Below are positions 59,179-64,000 of a stretch of DNA of 64,000 nt, one piece after another; position 1 is the first letter of the stretch; each line of letters begins with the position of its first letter. The stretch comes from Candidatus Levyibacteriota bacterium (lineage in GTDB: Bacteria; Patescibacteria; Microgenomatia; Levybacterales; UBA12049). The stretch covers positions 62,001-126,000 of the forward strand of contig DAHWUP010000001.1 of NCBI GenBank assembly GCA_027334565.1, written 5' to 3'. Both the position numbers and the translations under genes were made by a program. The notes under the pieces were generated by a model that saw only the letters and a list, made by a program, of their open reading frames with translations, searched no databases and was not told the DNA's origin.

Positions 59179-59948
59179 TTTTTTTGCTCCTCTTCTTTAT
59201 GCTTATTTAAATTCTTATCCTGTTCCTGTGGTTTTGTTTCCGGAGATTGTCCTTGATGTGAAGCATTCTGTTGTCCTTCTTCTTTTGGTTTTTCGTCCTT
59301 TATGATTTTACCCTTTTCAATCCGTATCACTCTTTTTCCCATATTTTTGACGATTTCCGTATTATGAGTCGCCATGATTACGGTTGTTCCGTGGCTATTG
59401 ATATCCGATAGCAATTTAACGATCTCCCAGGATGTTTTATCATCAAGATTTCCGGTCGGCTCATCGGCAAGTATGATTTCGGGATTCAAAGCCAGAGCTC
59501 TTGCGATCGCGACTCGCTGCAATTCCCCGCCCGAAAGCTGCAAAGGAAACTTCTCTTTATGTTCTGTCAGTCCCACCCGAGACAATATATCGTTGGTTGT
59601 GTTTACCGCTTCTTGATCTTTTATACCGGCCACATCCAACGGAAGGTAAACGTTTTCAAAAACCGTACGGTCTATAAGTAGTTTAAGGTCCTGGAAAATT
59701 ACTCCGATTTTTTTTCTTAAAGCTGAGAGCTTATTTTTAGGAAGCTTGCTGATCTCCAGATTATTCACTACGATATCTCCTGTCGTAGGCGATAAATCTT
59801 TAATTATGAGTCTGAAAATCGTGGTTTTACCCGAACCTGTGGGTCCCACCAAAAATACAAATTCGCCTCGTTTAATAACCAATGATACGTCTGACAGGGC
59901 GAATGTTCCCGTTCCGAATTTTTTAGAAACATTGTTCAAGAGTATCAT
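59175..59948 (-). CDS. ftsE: Cell division ATP-binding protein FtsE
   Basis: ATPase of FtsEX. The 257-residue protein has Walker A 'LVGPTGSGKTTIFRLI', 'VIFQDLKLLIDRTVFENV', signature 'LSGGELQRVAIARAL', Walker B 'IILADEPTGNLD' and 'TVIMATHN'. A Lys/Glu/Gln-rich C-terminal tail of about 35 residues is added relative to the usual 220-230 residues. Its ATG overlaps the stop codon of the 59948-60454 gene. Confidence 0.95.
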   Translation of the reverse strand: MILLNNVSKKFGTGTFALSDVSLVIKRGEFVFLVGPTGSGKTTIFRLIIKDLSPTTGDIVVNNLEISKLPKNKLSALRKKIGVIFQDLKLLIDRTVFENVYLPLDVAGIKDQEAVNTTNDILSRVGLTEHKEKFPLQLSGGELQRVAIARALALNPEIILADEPTGNLDDKTSWEIVKLLSDINSHGTTVIMATHNTEIVKNMGKRVIRIEKGKIIKDEKPKEEGQQNASHQGQSPETKPQEQDKNLNKHKEEEQKK

Positions 59949-60454
59949 TACTCAATTTCAATCCTTCCGACATCCATTAACCAACCTGCGACTTGAGCTT
60001 TTTGGGTTTGTCCCCATACTTTAATCTTTTGTCCCACATATTTAGACAGATCCACAATCGATGAGGTAAGATAAACATTTTGGCTGTCTCCGCCGGGGCG
60101 GACAAGATGGAATGCGCCCTCCCCGTCTATTCCGCCTTCTTTCAAAACCCCTTCGGCGGTATCTTTAAACGTCTGTGTATCGTTAGAACCGATGATAGTA
60201 CCTTTTGGTGTCGACGAACCGCTTAAGATCGATCCCAATCCGGAAGTTGAAGTATTGGATGACGACTTGCCGGATACCATAAAGCCCGAAATTATACCGA
60301 CAATTATTACCAATGCCAGTATTACCAATACTTTGGGGGTAAAAGCATTCTTTAGATTTTGCGAATTGAAATTACCGAAATCGTGTATCAAAGGTTGCTC
60401 TTTTGTTTCCTGTTTCACATCAGCCAGTTTTTCTACATCTTTCTTCTTTTCCAC
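59948..60454 (-). CDS. Hypothetical membrane-anchored protein, possible OB fold
   Basis: The 168-residue protein has a charged cytoplasmic start, one helix (about 43-63), a Ser/Gly linker and a C-terminal beta domain ('NVYLTSSIVDLSKYVGQKIKVWG', 'AGWLMDVGRIEIE') that looks like a small OB fold. Family not recognised. The start is GTG behind a perfect GGAGGTGAT site with eight-base spacing, one of the strongest in the window. It leads the ftsE-ftsX-C39 run, so a division role is possible. Confidence 0.72.
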   Translation of the reverse strand: MEKKKDVEKLADVKQETKEQPLIHDFGNFNSQNLKNAFTPKVLVILALVIIVGIISGFMVSGKSSSNTSTSGLGSILSGSSTPKGTIIGSNDTQTFKDTAEGVLKEGGIDGEGAFHLVRPGGDSQNVYLTSSIVDLSKYVGQKIKVWGQTQKAQVAGWLMDVGRIEIE

Positions 60455-60549
60455 TTAAACCAATCACCTCCCATAACAATAAGTAAACCATATTTTAGAG
60501 GTTTTGGCAACCCTCTTACGCCTCCGTAAATAGCGCCGGATAATATCTT

Positions 60550-61554
60550 TTATAACTTTCTTAACTCTTCATCGATAAAGGCATCGAGGCCTCCGTCCAG
60601 CACGGAATCCGCATTGGAAGTTTCGTAACCGGTCCTTAAGTCCTTCACCATTTTATACGGATGTAAAACGTATGAACGGATCTGATTGCCCCATCCGGGT
60701 GTTTTATAGCCGCCTTTTAATTTTGCCTCCTGTTTTTTCCTTTCTTCCTCCTTAAGAAGCCAAAGCTTGGCCCTTAACATCTTCAACGCATATTCCCTGT
60801 TTTGACCCTGGTAACGTTGACCTTGTGCCGTAACGGTGATACCGGTAAGTTTATGGATCAGTCGTACGGCGGTCGAGACCTTATTAACATTTTGGCCACC
60901 ATGCCCGCCGCTTCGAAAAAATTCCCATTGTAAGTCTTCATCTTTGATCACTATGTCGGGGGCTTCCTCGATCTCGGGCAAAACTTCAACAAGAGCAAAT
61001 GATGTTTGTCTTAAGTTATCGGCGTTAAAAGGTGATTGCCTTACCAAGCGATGCACCCCCGCTTCTCCTTTTAAAAAGCCGTAGGCATAATTCCCTTTAA
61101 CCTCAATAATTACGCTTTTTAAACCTGCTTCCTCTCCGGGTGTTTCCTCCAATGTCCGAAACTGCCAACCCCTTTTTTCGAAATATCGCGTGTACATCCG
61201 GTATAACATGTGTGCCCAATCCATCGCCTCGACTCCGCCCTGACCCGAATGGATCGAGAATAACGCCGGGGCATTATCATATTGGCCGGAAAAATATAAA
61301 AGCGTTTCTAATTCATTAAGCAGTTTTTCCGCGGCCTGATATTCCTGAGACTTTAACAGATTGGCCAGTAATTCGGCTTTTTCCACTTCATCCTGAATAA
61401 TCGAAAGTTGTTTCATTTTCTCCGATGCCTGTTTCTGATCTTTCCAGAAATCCGGATGGAGAGATTCCGCTTCAATTTCCCTGATCTTTTTTCGTTTATC
61501 TTCAATCCCGAATTTTTCTATAACCTTATTTATTCTTGCCGTCAACTCCTCCAT
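60550..61554 (-). CDS. prfB: Peptide chain release factor 2
   Basis: Terminates translation at UAA and UGA. The 334-residue protein has the RF2 recognition tripeptide SPF in 'GVHRLVRQSPFNADN', the catalytic GGQ in 'SGGHGGQNVNKVSTAVRL', and the RF2 tail 'DLRTGYETSNADSVLDG'. The N-terminal domain is intact in one frame, so the programmed +1 frameshift of many prfB genes is absent. ATG 61554 is chosen because a longer frame would run into the Nramp gene. Confidence 0.93.
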   Translation of the reverse strand: MEELTARINKVIEKFGIEDKRKKIREIEAESLHPDFWKDQKQASEKMKQLSIIQDEVEKAELLANLLKSQEYQAAEKLLNELETLLYFSGQYDNAPALFSIHSGQGGVEAMDWAHMLYRMYTRYFEKRGWQFRTLEETPGEEAGLKSVIIEVKGNYAYGFLKGEAGVHRLVRQSPFNADNLRQTSFALVEVLPEIEEAPDIVIKDEDLQWEFFRSGGHGGQNVNKVSTAVRLIHKLTGITVTAQGQRYQGQNREYALKMLRAKLWLLKEEERKKQEAKLKGGYKTPGWGNQIRSYVLHPYKMVKDLRTGYETSNADSVLDGGLDAFIDEELRKL

Positions 61555-61558
61555 AATA

Positions 61559-62857
61559 TTAAACAAACATTGTGACAATCATTGCAAATGCAGCCAAAAG
61601 CATTCCCGCGAACGTGAGCCAAACAAGGGTTTTTGAAATAATACCGCTTTTATGCTCACCCATTATACTCTTGTTCTGCGCTATTTTTGCTATTAAAAAA
61701 ATTAATGGCACCGCCACAACACCATTTATCACTGCCGTAATGACCAGCGCTTGTATAGGATCTATTCCGACAAAATTTATCAAAAGCCCGATCAGAGTCG
61801 CAACCGTGATAACACCGTAAAATCCATGGGCGCGTTTAAGCTTTAAGTTAAGCCCTTCCTTCCAATTTAATGCTTCCGAAACCGCATACGAAGCGGAACC
61901 CGCCAAAACCGGAACTGCTAAAAGTCCCAATCCTACTATCCCGAAAGCAAAAATCAGCTTTGCCAGGAATCCCGAGTGTGGAAAAGTCTGTACAAGCGGC
62001 TCTAAGGCTTTTGCCGCTTGCGCGGAAGTCGTGATATCCTTTATTCCGTGCGCGTTTAAAACCGTTGCCACAACAACAATGATCGACCAGGTACCGATTT
62101 CCGACGTTATCATGCCTAAGAAATTATCCACTTGAAGATTACGGATAAAATTTTTGGATAGTTTGGGCACTCCGCTCACTTTTTCGATATGTTTTTCCTT
62201 CTCTTCCTCAATTTCCTCCGATGCTTGCCAAAAAAACATATAGGGAGAAATTGTCGTGCCCAATACGCCGGTGATGATAAAGAAAAATGTGAAACTAAAT
62301 TCGATATGAGGTAAAAAAGTGGCCTTAAGCAGGGTGACCCACGGTTCTTTGACCATGAACACCGTAAGGGGATAAGCCAGGAGTGTTAATGCAAGCCATT
62401 TTAAAATCCTTGCATAAACCTTATATGATGTAAAAATTTCCAAAATCAACATGATAGCGGTAAATAAGATAGTAAGAAAAGTAAAATTCAAAGGTATGAT
62501 CAGCTTGGTTGCGGCCGCCATCGCCCCCAAGTCGGCACCGATATTAATGGTATTGGCTATAAGTACCAGTACTACCGATGCATAGGCGATTTTTTGACTA
62601 TAATTTGACTTAATTACGGCCACTAGGCCTTTGCCTGTTACCGCACCGATTCTCGCACAAGCTTCCTGTACGGCAGTTTGAAGAGGGAGCATGAATAAAG
62701 CGGTCCAAAGCTGTCCGTATCCAAACTGCGCACCGGTTTGGGAATATGTCGCGATACCCGACGGATCATCATCGGCTGCGCCGGTGATCAACCCGGGTCC
62801 CAGAATCCGCAGGAAGCGACCAAATTTATGTTTAATGATTTTTTCTTCCTCTTCCAT
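61559..62857 (-). CDS. Nramp-related divalent metal transporter
   Basis: The 432-residue protein has about 11 helices of the Nramp/SLC11 (LeuT) fold. The TM1 motif is 'GAADDDPSGIATYSQTG' (DPSG in place of the canonical DPGN), and the TM6 region reads 'TISPYMFFWQASEEIEEE', without the usual A-x-x-M-P-H. These changes alter the metal site, so the ion (Mn2+, Fe2+ or Mg2+) cannot be assigned. It is 4 bp from prfB and 1 bp from the upstream small gene. Confidence 0.88.
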   Translation of the reverse strand: MEEEEKIIKHKFGRFLRILGPGLITGAADDDPSGIATYSQTGAQFGYGQLWTALFMLPLQTAVQEACARIGAVTGKGLVAVIKSNYSQKIAYASVVLVLIANTINIGADLGAMAAATKLIIPLNFTFLTILFTAIMLILEIFTSYKVYARILKWLALTLLAYPLTVFMVKEPWVTLLKATFLPHIEFSFTFFFIITGVLGTTISPYMFFWQASEEIEEEKEKHIEKVSGVPKLSKNFIRNLQVDNFLGMITSEIGTWSIIVVVATVLNAHGIKDITTSAQAAKALEPLVQTFPHSGFLAKLIFAFGIVGLGLLAVPVLAGSASYAVSEALNWKEGLNLKLKRAHGFYGVITVATLIGLLINFVGIDPIQALVITAVINGVVAVPLIFLIAKIAQNKSIMGEHKSGIISKTLVWLTFAGMLLAAFAMIVTMFV

Positions 62858-63235
62858 TTAAAGTTTCCCGCAAATATTGATGCAGGTTTGCTTTAATTGG
62901 TTATTGGGATAATCTTTTAAAGCTTGAAGGTCATGGATCACTTTTTGCACCTGTGGCGAAGAGGTTGCTATATCGACCAGATTTATATTATCGGCTTCAT
63001 TCTTAATAGCCTTTAACTGGTCTTGGACCCCTTGTCCCACATTGAATTGAGGTCCTGTCACGCCCGATGCGTTTTGGGTGAGTTTTTGGGGTTTATTGTA
63101 AGATGTTCCTAAAGAATAATTAAGTATATTGAAACCGATAAATAATAAAATGAAAACGATTATAGCCACAACTACTATTTTTTTCTTATCCCATTCGGAT
63201 TCTTGTTTTGACGCTTTCGCCTTAGCCTTGTCCAT
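62858..63235 (-). CDS. Hypothetical single-helix membrane protein
   Basis: The 125-residue protein has a Lys-rich start, one helix (about 20-40) and an extracytoplasmic part of about 80 residues with a C-terminal CINIC cysteine pair. No family recognised. It abuts the Nramp gene and is the first gene of this run, with TACAAT six bases before its ATG. Confidence 0.65.
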   Translation of the reverse strand: MDKAKAKASKQESEWDKKKIVVVAIIVFILLFIGFNILNYSLGTSYNKPQKLTQNASGVTGPQFNVGQGVQDQLKAIKNEADNINLVDIATSSPQVQKVIHDLQALKDYPNNQLKQTCINICGKL

Positions 63236-63241
63236 AAAATA

Positions 63242-63311
63242 ATTGTAGGTAAATCATTTATCTTTTGCAAACAAAAGGGTAGTTTATTTTTATTAACAGT
63301 TACTTTATAAT
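63242..63311. promoter_or_regulatory. Divergent promoters between the 63235 gene and uppP
   Basis: Reverse: TACAAT (63242-63247), six bases, ATG 63235. Forward: TATAAT (63306-63311), nine bases, ATG 63321. Both give leaderless or nearly leaderless transcripts. The -35 boxes are weak. Confidence 0.5.
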
Positions 63312-63320
63312 GGATTGACG

Positions 63321-64000
63321 ATGGGAATCTTTCAGGCTTTAATTCTTTCGATCGTTGAGGGTATTACGGAGTTCTTACCGGTTTCCTCGACAGGTCATCT
63401 CATCATGGCATCTGACCTTTTAAGAATCTCGCAAACCAGCTTTGTAAAAGATTTTGAGATCATCATTCAACTTGGAGCAATATTGTCGATTATAGTTTTA
63501 TATTGGAACAGTCTGTTCAAAAGCATTGAGGTTTGGAAAAGGATAATTGCCGCCTTTATTCCGACCGGTATCATAGGATTATTAATGTTTAAAATTGTTA
63601 AAAATTATCTACTGGGAAATTTGTATATCACTCTGGTATCCCTTTTTATCGGAGGCTTAGCATTGATAGCGTTGGAAATGATTTATAAAGAAAAAGAACA
63701 CCATCTTGAAGATATTTCGAAAATGAGTTTCCCGAAAGCTTTCGCGATCGGCCTATTCCAGTCAATCGCGATAATCCCGGGGGTTTCCAGGTCGGCTGCA
63801 ACGATCGTGGGTGCCTTATTTTTGGGCACAAAAAGAAAGGCTGCAGCCGAGTTTTCCTTCATCTTGGCCGTTCCTACCATGCTTGCCGCCACCGGACTTG
63901 ATCTTTTGAAAAGTAATTTTTCTTACTCCGCGGGCGAATGGTTGATTTTAGGAATTGGTTTTATCGGATCATTTATCGTCGCTTTGATCACTGTAAAATG
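63321..64000 (+). CDS. uppP: Undecaprenyl-diphosphatase, 3' partial
   Basis: Membrane enzyme that recycles the wall lipid carrier (bacA/uppP). The visible 226 residues contain 'LSIVEGITEFLPVSSTGHLIM' (both parts of the E-x3-E and PVSSTGH signatures), 'QLGAILSIIVLYW' and 'SIAIIPGVSRSAATI' (the PGxSRS motif). The frame runs off the window end. With dgkA and the PAP2 protein it completes lipid-carrier recycling. Confidence 0.95.
   Translation, partial: MGIFQALILSIVEGITEFLPVSSTGHLIMASDLLRISQTSFVKDFEIIIQLGAILSIIVLYWNSLFKSIEVWKRIIAAFIPTGIIGLLMFKIVKNYLLGNLYITLVSLFIGGLALIALEMIYKEKEHHLEDISKMSFPKAFAIGLFQSIAIIPGVSRSAATIVGALFLGTKRKAAAEFSFILAVPTMLAATGLDLLKSNFSYSAGEWLILGIGFIGSFIVALITVK

Noticed and set aside
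61480..61554. Programmed frameshift in prfB.
   Set aside because: The N-terminal region is continuous in one frame with no in-frame UGA before the conserved core.
1..64000. Recoded UGA (as in Gracilibacteria or Absconditabacteria).
   Set aside because: A release factor 2 gene is present and genes such as 43265-43552 end in TGA with no in-frame TGA inside conserved proteins.
1..64000. CRISPR arrays, insertion sequences, integrases, rRNA genes.
   Set aside because: No regular spacer-repeat pattern, transposase or recombinase motif, or rRNA sequence was seen in any part of the window.

Overview
The window reads as core chromosome of a small-genome, monoderm-type bacterium. The best fit is the Candidate Phyla Radiation (Patescibacteria), probably a Microgenomates-like lineage; this is inferred from gene content, not from a marker tree. 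Supporting signs are a Gram-positive-style surface (LPATG anchor plus sortase, D-Ala-D-Ala ligase, DD-carboxypeptidase, UppP, undecaprenol-kinase-type DgkA), a short archaeal-type AspRS, a TsaB of only about 105 residues, small zinc-ribbon and DUF4446/DUF5679-type proteins, and very tight spacing with many 1-30 bp overlaps. UGA is used as a stop and a release factor 2 gene is present, so the code looks standard.

Layout. 1-5380: surface locus (a 5'-truncated LPATG-anchored repeat protein, a second anchored protein, a sortase, a remnant of another sortase, a hypothetical exported protein). 5387-6901: msrB and pyrD. 7014-12498: one minus-strand operon with a response regulator, histidine kinase, HlyD-type adaptor, ABC ATPase, MacB-like permease and DUF5666 protein. 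12544-21785: GH130-like protein, VIT1/CCC1-like transporter, HAD phosphatase, GT39-like transferase, zf-TFIIB protein, Ddl, fibronectin-III protein, polysaccharide deacetylase, CoA-binding protein. 21846-28001: an AT-rich accessory island beside tRNA-Gln(CTG) with 2H-phosphoesterase-like and NUDIX-like genes, a GT4 transferase, an RRM plus DEAD-box helicase pair, and a dispersed intergenic repeat. 28077-43721: housekeeping (dgkA, PAP2, gltX, DD-carboxypeptidase, aspS, recJ, CCA-adding enzyme, yqeY, secDF, DUF3048, DUF4446, zinc ribbons). 43991-53660: glycan locus (GT39, GT2-GtrA, UDP-xylose synthase, Gmd, Rmd, Ugd, RmlD, RmlB, RmlA). 53657-64000: CAP protein, tsaB-tsaC-tsaE, a surface protein, a coiled-coil C39 peptidase with ftsX-ftsE, prfB, an Nramp-like transporter, and uppP running off the end.

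How the parts fit. The glycan genes supply UDP-glucuronate/UDP-xylose, GDP-6-deoxy sugars and dTDP-sugars to membrane glycosyltransferases. DgkA, PAP2 and UppP recycle the lipid carrier. FtsEX with the C39 protein probably controls wall cleavage at division, and the sortase displays adhesin-like proteins.

Most notable signals: (i) many operon-leading genes show an extended -10 box (TGnTATAAT) exactly six or seven bases before the start codon, pointing to leaderless mRNAs; (ii) several divergent promoters share or interleave their hexamers; (iii) the leader of the RRM-helicase operon can form two mutually exclusive structures around its ribosome binding site; (iv) a leader peptide plus terminator sits directly in front of an unknown four-repeat protein; (v) an island whose outer end repeats the 3' end of tRNA-Gln.
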